Of a stretch of 64,000 bases of DNA, positions 40,141 through 49,114 are shown piece by piece (the first letter of the stretch is position 1; every line of letters begins with the position of its first letter). The translations under genes were made by a program, and so were the position numbers. Below the pieces are notes generated by a model. The model was not told the origin of the DNA. It did no database searches and was given only the letters and a program-made list of their open reading frames with translations. Origin of the DNA: Pelosinus sp. UFO1 (GTDB lineage: Bacteria; Bacillota; Negativicutes; DSM-13327); contig NZ_CP008852.1 in assembly GCF_000725345.1 (NCBI RefSeq), forward strand, positions 3,588,001 through 3,652,000, read 5' to 3'.

Positions 40141-41181
40141 TCAAGGTATAGTTATGGTACGTTGTTCCTGGTGGCTTTGCATTGCATATTCAATCATGCG
40201 GATGGTATCTCTGGCTTGTTCAGGCAAAACCGGCACAGGTTTTGCAGATTGAATGGCGGCTACCAATTCTTCATAAAAAACCTCATACCCTCCGGGCAAA
40301 GTTTCAATCGTCCCTGTCAACGCTAATCCGCCAAGTGCCGTTCTCAATTGTCCAAAGTTTTCCCGCTGATCAAGACCCCATGTTGGATCACCGGGCCTTA
40401 CGCCCCGGCAAAGCTGCTCTTCCTGCGGATCCAAACCGTCTTTAACAAAACTTCCTTTATCGCCATGCAAAGTAAAGCGAGCTCCAGCTTTACATGCCAG
40501 CGAACCGGAATGAAGGATAACTCTTAACTCCGGATACCCCAGTACTAAGTGAAAGTAATCGGTAGCCTGAGCGCCTTCCCGCTCATTTCGTAAATCGGCA
40601 TATACGGTTTTAGGTTTACCAAACAAAGCCAGCACCTGATCAATAAGATGTGCACCAAGATCATACAGAATTCCAGAGCCGGGCAGGTCTTTTTCCCGCC
40701 AGCGCTGCCGGACTTCGGGCCGGAACCGGTCAAAATGAGCTTCATAGGTGGACACTTTACCCAGCACATTAGTTGCCAGCAATTTTTTTACAGTAAGAAA
40801 ATCGCCATCCCAGCGGCGGTTTTGGTAAACCGTCAATAACACCTTTTTTTCATGGGCTAGCGCAATAAGCTCGTCTGCCTCCCAGGCGGCAACCGTAAAT
40901 GGTTTTTCCACCACAACATGCTTGCCAGCCGTTAAAGCCTGTTTCGTAAAATCATAGTGAGTTGTATTAGGAGTGCTGATTACGACAAGATCAATTTCTT
41001 TGCACGCCAAAAGGCTGCCAATATCCGGCAAGACCTTCACACAAGGGTAATCCCGCTTCACCTTGCCCTCATCGGATGAAACGACAGCCGTTAACTGTAA
41101 TCCATCTATTTTGATAATGATAGGCGCGTGAAATACCGAACCAGACATACCATAACCTACTAAGCCAACATTAATTGTCAT
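40141..41181 (-). CDS. Gfo/Idh/MocA-family dehydrogenase (IolX/YdgJ-like)
   Basis: A 346-residue NAD(P)-dependent oxidoreductase. The Rossmann motif GYGMSGSVFHAPII is near residue 9, the EKPF motif with catalytic Lys in VVVEKPFTV, and a C-terminal dehydrogenase domain with DLGAHLIDQVL, whose His takes part in catalysis. The start GYGMSGxxFH is typical of scyllo-inositol and related dehydrogenases. It oxidises a ring or sugar hydroxyl. RBS AAGGAGG. A gap of about 220 bp separates it from the next dehydrogenase upstream, so it may have its own promoter. Confidence 0.85.
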   Translation of the reverse strand: MTINVGLVGYGMSGSVFHAPIIIKIDGLQLTAVVSSDEGKVKRDYPCVKVLPDIGSLLACKEIDLVVISTPNTTHYDFTKQALTAGKHVVVEKPFTVAAWEADELIALAHEKKVLLTVYQNRRWDGDFLTVKKLLATNVLGKVSTYEAHFDRFRPEVRQRWREKDLPGSGILYDLGAHLIDQVLALFGKPKTVYADLRNEREGAQATDYFHLVLGYPELRVILHSGSLACKAGARFTLHGDKGSFVKDGLDPQEEQLCRGVRPGDPTWGLDQRENFGQLRTALGGLALTGTIETLPGGYEVFYEELVAAIQSAKPVPVLPEQARDTIRMIEYAMQSHQEQRTITIP

Positions 41182-41400
41182 GATTATCTCCTCCTTATAT
41201 GTTATACCTTACTGCCGTAAACAAAGTCGATGGGGCACAGGCTATTTAATTCAGATGCTCATACATTGTCCGTGTTTTTGCTTAGTATGCGCAGCTCATT
41301 CGGTACAACTCAATATAATTCTCTCAGCGAAGAATAGACTAGTTCACAACGTAAGCAGCCGTAAACCAGCCTATTCAAAAAAGATCGAAGTATTTGTAAG

Positions 41401-42549
41401 TTACAGCCACCTTTGTTCCCGTGCAGACTTCACGATTTTCTCACACAGCATAAGTTCTCGTTGACCGGACTCAAAAGTAGCAAACTCCGGTTTTATTGCA
41501 TGCCCCTGGATTTTTGCCTGAATACACTCATATACCTTTTTAAACATTTGTTTGGAGGTATCAGGATATCCTTCATTATGACCGCCCGGAAAACTTACAA
41601 CATCTCTTGCGTATTGATGCAGCAGCGAAGGGTCTTTCAGCAAAATTTCATTATTACCGTCACGTCGGCCCTGCCAAAGTTCATTTGGCCGTTCTGAATC
41701 CCAGGCAACAGCTTTCTTTGCACCATAAATCTCAAAGAACAGGCGATTTTTTCGCCCTGCGGCAACCTGATTGATTGTTACAGAACCGTGTGCGCCATTA
41801 TTAAAGTGCAGCAAAACGCTCGCATAATCTTCTGTATCAATGGGAACATCCTCATAATCAGAAGACGCTAGCACCTTGCTGCCATAAGTCTCCACAGCCT
41901 TTAGCGGCTTCTTGCGGATGGGGTGAAAAATGGCAAAGTCGGCACAAACTTGTTCTACTTGAATACCTGTAACAAACTCCACCAAATCCAGCCAATGCGA
42001 GCCAATATCGGCAACTGCGCGCGAATCGCCGCTGAATTTCGGGTCTAACCTCCAGTTATAATCGGTATCATAAAACAGCCAGTCCTGCTGATAAGACCCG
42101 TTTACCGCCAAAATCTCTCCCAGTTCTCCGTTTTCTATCATTTGTTTTACTTGATGCATGAGCGGGTAAAAACGCAAATTATAGTGTACCGCATGCACCA
42201 AATTGCTCTTTTGGGCAAGCTCAGTCAGCTCCTCCGCCTCAGCGCTGTTTAGCGCCAGCGGTTTTTCACAAATGACGTGTTTTCCTGCCAGCAGCGCCTC
42301 TTTAGCAATGGGAAAATGCAGATGATTTGGCGTACAAATATGGACGACCTCTATATCCTTATCTGCTAATAACTCTTTGTAATCTCCATAATATCTTGGC
42401 ACATAGAGTTCTTCGGCTTTTTTTTGGGCTACTTCCGCGCAGTAATCAGCAATTGCCAAAACGTCAACACACCCCAGCCTTCTTAGTGCCTCAATGTGCG
42501 CTGGCCCAATAAACCCTGTTCCAATAATGCCAGAACGTATTTTTTCCAT
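41401..42549 (-). CDS. Gfo/Idh/MocA-family dehydrogenase
   Basis: A 382-residue oxidoreductase. The Rossmann motif GTGFIGPAHIEAL lies near residue 10, CEKPLALN holds the catalytic Lys, and DIGSHWLDLVEFV contains the catalytic His region. The C-terminal domain is longer than that of the neighbouring paralogue, like those acting on sugar acids or glucosides. It may carry out the first or last oxidation of the imported sugar. RBS ACAGGAGG. It follows the TIM-barrel gene by 26 nt in the operon. Confidence 0.88.
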   Translation of the reverse strand: MEKIRSGIIGTGFIGPAHIEALRRLGCVDVLAIADYCAEVAQKKAEELYVPRYYGDYKELLADKDIEVVHICTPNHLHFPIAKEALLAGKHVICEKPLALNSAEAEELTELAQKSNLVHAVHYNLRFYPLMHQVKQMIENGELGEILAVNGSYQQDWLFYDTDYNWRLDPKFSGDSRAVADIGSHWLDLVEFVTGIQVEQVCADFAIFHPIRKKPLKAVETYGSKVLASSDYEDVPIDTEDYASVLLHFNNGAHGSVTINQVAAGRKNRLFFEIYGAKKAVAWDSERPNELWQGRRDGNNEILLKDPSLLHQYARDVVSFPGGHNEGYPDTSKQMFKKVYECIQAKIQGHAIKPEFATFESGQRELMLCEKIVKSAREQRWL

Positions 42550-42575
42550 TTTTTATGCCTCCTGTAGAGTGTCTC

Positions 42576-43490
42576 CTAAACAATAAATGGACTAATATGT
42601 CTTTTACTAAGAATAATGGCTTGTTCTTTCAAGGCAAAAGTCTCTTCAAAGGCTTTATCTTCCACCTCAATGCAAGCCGCCCCCTGATAGCCGATATCTG
42701 TTAAGGCCGAGATAAATTCACTCCAATTGATTTGTCCAAGTCCAGGGATTTTGGGCGATATATATTCCAGCGGTCTTGCCATACTGCCCACTTCATTTAG
42801 CTTGTCTTTATACACTTTCATGTCTTTGATATGAACATGATAAATTCTATCTTTAAATTCATAAATAGGTTTAATATAGTCCATATTCTGCCACAGGAAA
42901 TGGGAGGGATCATAATTCAATCCAAAGTTTTTGCTGGGAATAATCTCAAATAACTTGCGCCAGATAACCGGAGTTGTCGCTAAATTCTTACCGCCTGGCC
43001 ATTCATCATTGGTAAAATACATGGGGCAGTTTTCTATTATGACATTTACGTTTTGCTGCTCAGCATATTCGATGAGCGGTGTCCATACCGCTTTAAATAA
43101 TTTAAGATTTTCTTCAACATTTTTAAACTGGTCACGGCCGATAAACGTACTGTAATTTTTTATTTGCAGCTTACCTGCAGCCTTTATTCCGGCTTTGATA
43201 TGCTGAATATAAAACGCACGTTTTTCCAAATCAGGATCAAGGGGATTGGGATAATACCCCAGAGCAGATATTTCTATACCCTGGCTCTTGCAATAGTCCA
43301 ATATATATTCTGCCCTTTTGTCATCAACAGCTGCCACATCAACATGCGTAACCCCAGCATATCTTCTCTCAGCCTGGCCAGGCGGCCAGCATGCCAATTC
43401 GATACAGGAAAACCCCTTTTGCGCAGCAAAAGCGATTACTTCTTCAAAATTTAAATCACTTAGTATCGCACTCACTAAGCCAAGCTTCAT
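42576..43490 (-). CDS. Sugar phosphate isomerase/epimerase-like TIM barrel
   Basis: A 304-residue AP-endonuclease-2-type TIM barrel as in IolE, IolH and YcjR. Metal-binding residues are seen in FSCIELACWP (Glu), VIIENCP (Glu), NYDPSHFLW (Asp, His), HVHIKD (His) and ACIEVED (Glu). It could epimerise, isomerise or dehydrate a keto-sugar made by the dehydrogenases. RBS AAGGAGC. It lies between the ABC permease and the dehydrogenases with tight spacing, so it belongs to the same operon. Confidence 0.85.
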   Translation of the reverse strand: MKLGLVSAILSDLNFEEVIAFAAQKGFSCIELACWPPGQAERRYAGVTHVDVAAVDDKRAEYILDYCKSQGIEISALGYYPNPLDPDLEKRAFYIQHIKAGIKAAGKLQIKNYSTFIGRDQFKNVEENLKLFKAVWTPLIEYAEQQNVNVIIENCPMYFTNDEWPGGKNLATTPVIWRKLFEIIPSKNFGLNYDPSHFLWQNMDYIKPIYEFKDRIYHVHIKDMKVYKDKLNEVGSMARPLEYISPKIPGLGQINWSEFISALTDIGYQGAACIEVEDKAFEETFALKEQAIILSKRHISPFIV

Positions 43491-43521
43491 ATTAACAGCT
43501 CCTTCTTTCGGAAATTTTGAT

Positions 43522-44481
43522 TTAGTCCTTCTTTTGCATTAAAACGGCAACTAGAATTATAAGCCCCTTGCACATCCCCTGCAGATACGGCGAAACATTC
43601 ATGAGATTGAGCATATTGTTAATAATGCCTAATATTAATACTCCCAAAAAGGTTCCCACAATAGTTCCTTTTCCGCCAGACATCCGCGTACCGCCGATAA
43701 TTACCGCGGCAATAGCATCCATCTCATAACCATATCCGGAAGCAGCTGAGGAAATCGAATTTAACCGGGATGACTCAACAATCGACGCAAGACCCACCGT
43801 CAAACCGCATATTATATACGTAAAACATTTTACAACATTTACATTAATTGCCGATAACCTAGCCGCATTTTCATTACTGCCGATTGCGTAGATATATCTG
43901 CCATAACGTGTTTTCTGCGTAAATAGATACATTAAAATGGTAATTGCCAGAAAAAAATACGCCGGATAAGAAATACCCATGAGTTCATCATTCGCAATGC
44001 TTATATACCCGACTACTTTTCCGCTAATATTGCCGCCGTTATTTATATACAACGCCAAAGACCGTGCAGAAGCATACACACCCAAAGTGGCAATAAACGG
44101 TGGTACTTTGCCTTTGGTAATTAAAACTCCGTTAATGAGTCCGCTAAAAGCGGCAAAGGCTAAGCCAACAAGAACCGCCACTATAACACTGCCTGTTGAG
44201 TTTAATACTTTAATTGTCACAATCCCGGTTAAGGCCAAAACGGAACCGACAGAAAGATCGATCCCGCTTGATAATATAACCAGTGTCATGCCCATGGAGA
44301 TTATGCCAATTACCGAAACCTGCCTGGCAATATTCATTAAATTGGTCGATGTAAAAAACAAATCATTAGCAAAAATAGCCATAATGGTAATAACAAGAAA
44401 AGCAAAAAAAACACTAAAGTCTGTCCAAATAGTCGTTATCTTTTGATGAATGGTGTTTTCACTTATCGTTTTCTCCAGCAT
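43522..44481 (-). CDS. Sugar ABC transporter permease (RbsC-like)
   Basis: A 319-residue polytopic protein with eight to ten hydrophobic segments. The motif GIDLSVGSVLALTG and the EAA-like AIAAVIIGGTRMSGGKGTI loop are characteristic of the CUT2 ribose/xylose permease family (BPD_transp_2). It forms the membrane channel with the ATPase and binding protein encoded upstream. The ATG at 44481 lies 8 nt from AAGGG; a GTG three codons earlier is possible. Imported sugar not identified. Confidence 0.9.
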   Translation of the reverse strand: MLEKTISENTIHQKITTIWTDFSVFFAFLVITIMAIFANDLFFTSTNLMNIARQVSVIGIISMGMTLVILSSGIDLSVGSVLALTGIVTIKVLNSTGSVIVAVLVGLAFAAFSGLINGVLITKGKVPPFIATLGVYASARSLALYINNGGNISGKVVGYISIANDELMGISYPAYFFLAITILMYLFTQKTRYGRYIYAIGSNENAARLSAINVNVVKCFTYIICGLTVGLASIVESSRLNSISSAASGYGYEMDAIAAVIIGGTRMSGGKGTIVGTFLGVLILGIINNMLNLMNVSPYLQGMCKGLIILVAVLMQKKD

Positions 44482-44525
44482 ATGCCCCACCCTTATCTAT
44501 AAAATAACTAAATTGTACCATTTGC

Positions 44526-46019
44526 TCATTTTACTCCGGTTGAAAGCATCATGATTTGTTCCTCACCCATCTCGTTTCTGTCTAATTCACCTCTTATTTC
44601 ACCATGATACATAACAAAGACCCTGTCACATACTTTCATAATCTCAGGCAGCTCGGCAGAAAGAACGATAATGCCTTTTCCAGCTCTTGCAAGTTTAACA
44701 ATCATTTGATATATTTCGCTTTTTGCGCCAATATCGACACCTTGGGTTGGGTTATCCAAAATAATAATATCAGCGCCGACTTCTATCCACTTGCCGAGAA
44801 TTACCTTCTGCTGATTGCCTCCGCTCAAACTGGTTATTGGCGCATTAATATCACTGACTTTAATATTGAGCTGCTTTACATATTCCTTACACTTTTCTTT
44901 CTCCCGCTTTTCATTAATAAGGCCGTGTTCTATCACTTTACCAAGACTAGAAATGGTCAGATTTTGCATAACACTTAAATCTTTAATAATTGCATTTTCT
45001 TTGCGATTTCTTGGTACTAACCCTATCCCGGCTGCCAGCGCCTCTCCCGGTGACTTGATATGCTTTTCCTGTCCCTTGACAAATACCTGCCCTGAATCAG
45101 GCACGCTGCAGCCAAAAATACATTCAAAAAGCTCACTTCGCCCATCGCCCAGCAGTCCAGTAAAGCCGATAATTTCGCCTTTTTGTAGCATAAAATTGAT
45201 ATTTCTAAAAGACCGCTCCCGAGTTAGATTTTTTACCGCCAAAAGCGGCTCGCCAAGCTCGGCGGGAATATAATACTCCAAGTGCAAAACATCTTTGCCA
45301 ACCATCAATCTGGCGAGGTCTTCTTCACCGGCCATACATATAGCGCCATTGCCGGTAACAACCCCATCCCGCAGCACAGTGTAGGTATCACAAATCGTTA
45401 ATACTTCCTTGAGCTTGTGGGAAATAAAAATGATGCCAACGCCCGCTTTCTTCAGGGAACGCATAACGGAAAACAGTCTGTCAATTTCCTGTTCACTTAA
45501 AGAGGTAGTAGGCTCATCCATAATAATGATTTTCGCGTCGGCTAGCAAAGCTCTGGCAATTTCAACGGTTTGTTTGCGTGAATTATCCATGTCCTGAATA
45601 TATTCATGCGCCGAAATACTAGGATCTATTTTTTGTAAAACAGCTTTGGTTGCTTTAACCATGAACTTTTTATCCAATAAACCAAAACTAGTTTGTTTTT
45701 CCGTACCTAGAAACAGATTTTCATATACTTTTAAATCATTGATTAGATTAAGTTCTTGATGAATAAAGCTAATTCCTAAACGTTTTGCATCGGATGGCGA
45801 TGTAATTTCGGCTTTTTCTCCACCAATCGAAATATGCCCTTCATCTTTCTTTATAACGCCGCCTAATATGTTCATGAGCGTAGATTTCCCCGCACCATTT
45901 TCGCCTAGCAGCGCATGTATTTCCCCTTTTTTTAATTCAAGTGTAACCCCTTTTAGTACAGTTACCGTATTAAAAGCCTTTTTGATATTTCCCATTTGCA
46001 AAACTAAGCTATCATCCAT
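44526..46019 (-). CDS. Sugar ABC transporter ATPase, two-domain (RbsA-like)
   Basis: A 497-residue protein with two fused ABC domains, as in RbsA/MglA. The first has Walker A GENGAGKST, signature DNSRKQ in place of LSGGQ, and Walker B IIIMDEPTTSL. The second has a changed P-loop (GLLGDGRSE), signature LSGGNQQK and Walker B IIILDNPTQGVD. This asymmetry is normal for CUT2 ATPases. The ATG behind CAGGAGG is the start. A stem-loop separates it from the binding-protein gene upstream. Confidence 0.92.
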   Translation of the reverse strand: MDDSLVLQMGNIKKAFNTVTVLKGVTLELKKGEIHALLGENGAGKSTLMNILGGVIKKDEGHISIGGEKAEITSPSDAKRLGISFIHQELNLINDLKVYENLFLGTEKQTSFGLLDKKFMVKATKAVLQKIDPSISAHEYIQDMDNSRKQTVEIARALLADAKIIIMDEPTTSLSEQEIDRLFSVMRSLKKAGVGIIFISHKLKEVLTICDTYTVLRDGVVTGNGAICMAGEEDLARLMVGKDVLHLEYYIPAELGEPLLAVKNLTRERSFRNINFMLQKGEIIGFTGLLGDGRSELFECIFGCSVPDSGQVFVKGQEKHIKSPGEALAAGIGLVPRNRKENAIIKDLSVMQNLTISSLGKVIEHGLINEKREKEKCKEYVKQLNIKVSDINAPITSLSGGNQQKVILGKWIEVGADIIILDNPTQGVDIGAKSEIYQMIVKLARAGKGIIVLSAELPEIMKVCDRVFVMYHGEIRGELDRNEMGEEQIMMLSTGVK

Positions 46020-46044
46020 ATACAATCCTCCTGCAATTGCTAAA

Positions 46045-46074
46045 CTAAGAGCAGCCGCCGCTGGCCGCTCTTAG
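46045..46074 (-). promoter_or_regulatory. Intercistronic stem-loop between binding-protein and ATPase genes
   Basis: CTAAGAGCGGCC and GGCTGCTCTTAG form a 12-bp stem with one G-U pair and a 6-nt loop, without a T-run. In sugar ABC operons such structures protect the 5' part of the mRNA and raise binding-protein levels; that role here is inferred. Confidence 0.6.
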
Positions 46075-46088
46075 TGCAGAGACAATAA

Positions 46089-47066
46089 CTAGTAATTGGC
46101 ATTCTCATTATAGAATTTAGCAACATTATCCTTGGTAACCGTATCGGCAGGTATGATTATATCTTTTTGTTTTGGCATATTGCCTTTTAATATTTCAGCA
46201 GCTGCCTTTACACAATCTTTCACCATCAACGGCGAATATAAGAACGTGGCCACCTCAATACCTTTTTGTCCCTTAATAACCTCATAGTATTCCTTATTTC
46301 CACCTGTGCCTGTCAAGACTTTAATGTCGGTCCGTTTGGCTTCTTGTATTGCTTTCAGCACGCCCAAAGCCATTTCATCGTCCTGCGTATAAATTGCGTC
46401 AATCTTGGGCTGAGCCTGCAAAATATTTTGCGCTACAGAATACGCTTTTTCTTTCTGAAAATCTCCCGGCTGGCTGGCTACAATATTAATTCCGCTATAG
46501 GAGGCTTTTATGGTTTCCTCAAAACCCTCTGTTCTAAGGGTAGTAACAGAACAGGGAACGCCTTGGATATCTACGACATTGCCCTTGCCGCCTAATTTTT
46601 CCGCGATATATTTAGCTGCATTTATCCCAACGCCTTTATTGTCGCCTTTAATCAATAAAGTGTAATCGCCGCTTTCAATTTCTCTATCAAAAATAATCAG
46701 CGGAATGTTAGCTTCTTTAACCTTTTTGGCTATCGGCGTTAATGCTGCCGAGTCGACAGGATTCATAATAATGACAGAAACCTTTTGTGCAATAAGACTT
46801 TCAATGTCACTAACTTGCTTATTGGGATTATCCGCGGCCAAAATCTTGTATTTGACCCCTAATGCCTTGGCCTCATCTTCCGCGTTTTTTGCAATCGCGC
46901 CTGTCCAGCCATGGTCAGCCGCCGGCAGCGACATGCCGATTACTTGTTCCCTTTTCTCAGATGATGCCTGTTTTTGATTACCCTGACCACTGTTACCGCA
47001 TCCGACAGTCAGAAGCACAGCTAAGCATATTGCCAATACCATCATAATCTGATTGCCTTTTTTCAT
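46089..47066 (-). CDS. Sugar-binding lipoprotein of ABC transporter (RbsB-like)
   Basis: A 325-residue periplasmic-binding protein of the Peripla_BP_4 type. A lipoprotein signal peptide ends in LLTVGC with the lipidated C23. The mature protein has VIGMSLPAADHGWTGAIAKN, SVIIMNPVDSAALTPI, a hinge QDDEMALGVLKAIQ and GTGGNKEY, typical of CUT2 binding proteins. It captures the sugar for the RbsAC-type transporter. RBS GGAGGG. A palindromic operator lies about 90 bp upstream. First gene of the transport operon. Confidence 0.92.
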   Translation of the reverse strand: MKKGNQIMMVLAICLAVLLTVGCGNSGQGNQKQASSEKREQVIGMSLPAADHGWTGAIAKNAEDEAKALGVKYKILAADNPNKQVSDIESLIAQKVSVIIMNPVDSAALTPIAKKVKEANIPLIIFDREIESGDYTLLIKGDNKGVGINAAKYIAEKLGGKGNVVDIQGVPCSVTTLRTEGFEETIKASYSGINIVASQPGDFQKEKAYSVAQNILQAQPKIDAIYTQDDEMALGVLKAIQEAKRTDIKVLTGTGGNKEYYEVIKGQKGIEVATFLYSPLMVKDCVKAAAEILKGNMPKQKDIIIPADTVTKDNVAKFYNENANY

Positions 47067-47152
47067 TTTTACCCTCCTAATTCTAATAAATTGCTATATA
47101 CTATTGAATTTCTCAATATTATAGCCACTATTTTGGTCTACCTGCACACTTC

Positions 47153-47166
47153 TGTAATCGATTACA
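47153..47166. promoter_or_regulatory. LacI-family/cre-like palindromic operator, site 1
   Basis: TGTAATCGATTACA, a perfect 14-bp palindrome with a central CG, upstream of the binding-protein gene. It fits LacI-family operators and also the CcpA cre consensus. An almost identical site lies upstream of the regulator gene. Confidence 0.75.
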
Positions 47167-47204
47167 TTTTGTAGAATAAAATTAACTCTCAGTTAGAACC
47201 CGGC

Positions 47205-48200
47205 CTATTTCATAGTAGATTCTCGTATAATTAATTCATGCTCAAGATAGATAGCCGTTGTGTCTACCGTTTGTCCTTGCATTTGTTTGATGAGTAAATT
47301 CATTGCCACACAGCCAATATCATACTGCGGCTGAAAAATAGTGGTCAGAGAAGGATTGGACATCGCGGCAAAGCTAATATCATCAAATCCCACAACTGCG
47401 ATATCTTCGGGAATACTGAGTCCGCTTTCCTTTATCCTGCGCATGGCGCCTATGGCAACAACATCTGACAAGGCAAATATCGCAGTGGGACGATCTTTCC
47501 TTTCTAAAAAAGGCTGCATAATCCGATAACCACTTTTAAAGTCATAATCATCCACATATTGAATTAAACTAGCATCAAAAGTTATGTCTGCTGCTTTGAG
47601 AGCCTCTTTATATCCTTCAATTCGCTGCGTCGTAGAAATAAATCGATTCTTACAGCTAATTAGGCCAATTCTTTTATGACCCATTCGAATTAGATGATTG
47701 ACCGCCTTCACCGCCGCAACAAAGTTATCAATAGAAACATGTACGCCTTTGACTCCTTCAATATATTCACAGCACTGAATAACAGGGAATTTTTCCACTA
47801 AATCGGTGAGTTCTTCTACACTAAGCTCAGGCCCCATCATGATGACGCCATCCGATAAGCGGTTTTTTAATATCTCCAGATAATCCTTTTCCCTGTTCAC
47901 GTCAGAATCAGTATTGCACAACATAACATTAAATCCATTTTTCCTGGCTATGTCCTCAATCCCGCGAACGATATTTGTGTAAAACGGATTTGATATTGTC
48001 GGCAATAACACTAAAATCCGCCTGGCCTCCAACCGCCGCAAATTTCGTCCCAATAAGTTGGGCTGATAATTTAGTGTATTGATAACCTGTAATACCTTTT
48101 CCCGTGTTTTTGGCGCCACCGCTGAACTATTATTTATTACTCGTGAAACGCTAGCTACCGAGACCCCTGCCGTCTTCGCCACATCCTGAATTGTAATCAC
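47205..48200 (-). CDS. LacI-family transcriptional regulator
   Basis: A 331-residue regulator. The N-terminal HTH TIQDVAKTAGVSVASVSRVI with the hinge helix NYQPNLLGRNLRR is typical of LacI/RbsR, followed by a periplasmic-binding-like domain (about 60-325) that would bind the sugar or its derivative. GTG at 48200, 6 nt from GGGAGG, is the start; the longer frame upstream is not coding-like. Paired operators, one in its own leader and one before the transport operon, suggest it represses both. Confidence 0.9.
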   Translation of the reverse strand: MITIQDVAKTAGVSVASVSRVINNSSAVAPKTREKVLQVINTLNYQPNLLGRNLRRLEARRILVLLPTISNPFYTNIVRGIEDIARKNGFNVMLCNTDSDVNREKDYLEILKNRLSDGVIMMGPELSVEELTDLVEKFPVIQCCEYIEGVKGVHVSIDNFVAAVKAVNHLIRMGHKRIGLISCKNRFISTTQRIEGYKEALKAADITFDASLIQYVDDYDFKSGYRIMQPFLERKDRPTAIFALSDVVAIGAMRRIKESGLSIPEDIAVVGFDDISFAAMSNPSLTTIFQPQYDIGCVAMNLLIKQMQGQTVDTTAIYLEHELIIRESTMK

Positions 48201-48348
48201 AATAATCCTCCCAAAACCTGTATAAAAATTGCTGCTTTTATTATTATAGCAAGTAAACGGCAAAGTAATAGTATCATTTGTTGTATTACTTGACTTATTG
48301 ATGTAACGTATTAATAAAATTAAGATGTATTTCAGCAATAACCCTTTA

Positions 48349-48362
48349 TGTAACCGATTACA
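48349..48362. promoter_or_regulatory. LacI-family/cre-like operator, site 2
   Basis: TGTAACCGATTACA, one mismatch from the perfect palindrome at 47153, about 150 bp before the regulator's start codon. Confidence 0.7.
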
Positions 48363-48562
48363 TTTTTGATTATATCACTTTTTTCAGAAAATTCAATAGA
48401 TTTTCTATATACTTTTAAAAAAAACATGGCAATTCACCACTATTTACATATTTTATTCATCTCTTTTGCACAGGTTGACGTCCCCAATGTTTCTAAGGCA
48501 ACTAATTCCATCGTGTCTCGGTCTGCATAGCGAGCAAAAGAGTCAATCTACGTGGAAGAATC

Positions 48563-48792
48563 ACAGGGACGGTTCTTTTGAGTCATTCCCATCTTCTTAT
48601 CTCATGTATGGTTATACGTAATGAGAAGCTTTTCTTTGAAAACATATCCTATATTTCTATCCTATTTACCATTAAAATACAAAACTCCTGCAAGGCTAAG
48701 CTGCTTTGCAGGAGTTTGTCGTATATATTGTTTTTTGAGCAGCTCTAACTATTGTCTATTAAGACACTTGGGGACGTTCCTTTTTTGTCAGC
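48563..48792 (+). repeat. Family C element followed by family D repeat
   Basis: Opening GGGACGGTTCTTTTGAGTCA, hairpin AACTCCTGCAAGGC / GCTTTGCAGGAGTT (48679-48717) and a T-rich tail form a full family C copy. From 48762 the family D block GACACTTGGGGACGTTCC follows, the same block that cuts the XRE gene at 39.4 kb. Confidence 0.75.
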
Positions 48793-49032
48793 TTTTTGCT
48801 ATCACACCACGAGATATTCTGGTGCTAACAGATGTAATAAATAGGTTAACAAATAGGTCAATACGCTGGCCTAATAAACCCTTAAGTAAACCAAATTAAC
48901 AAATTCTACTAATTTATTTTTAATTAAAAGGCTATTTGAAAAATATAAACATAAAATTTTTTGTATAGAACATCAGATAATAAGGGGTTTGTTTATTAAA
49001 AATATAAAACAAATCAACCCATCAGATCAATC

Positions 49033-49046
49033 GGCATAGAATTTGC
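49033..49046 (+). promoter_or_regulatory. Candidate sigma-54 (-24/-12) promoter
   Basis: GGCATAGAATTTGC gives GG and GC separated by exactly 10 bp, close to the TGGCAC-N5-TTGCA consensus. It lies about 70 bp upstream of the YfcC-type carrier gene. No enhancer-binding regulator is encoded beside it. Confidence 0.5.
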
Positions 49047-49114
49047 ATATATTACCAATTAGAGATTGTATTTACATTTTAAGCAAAATATAGGATTATC
49101 GGGGAGGAATAAAA

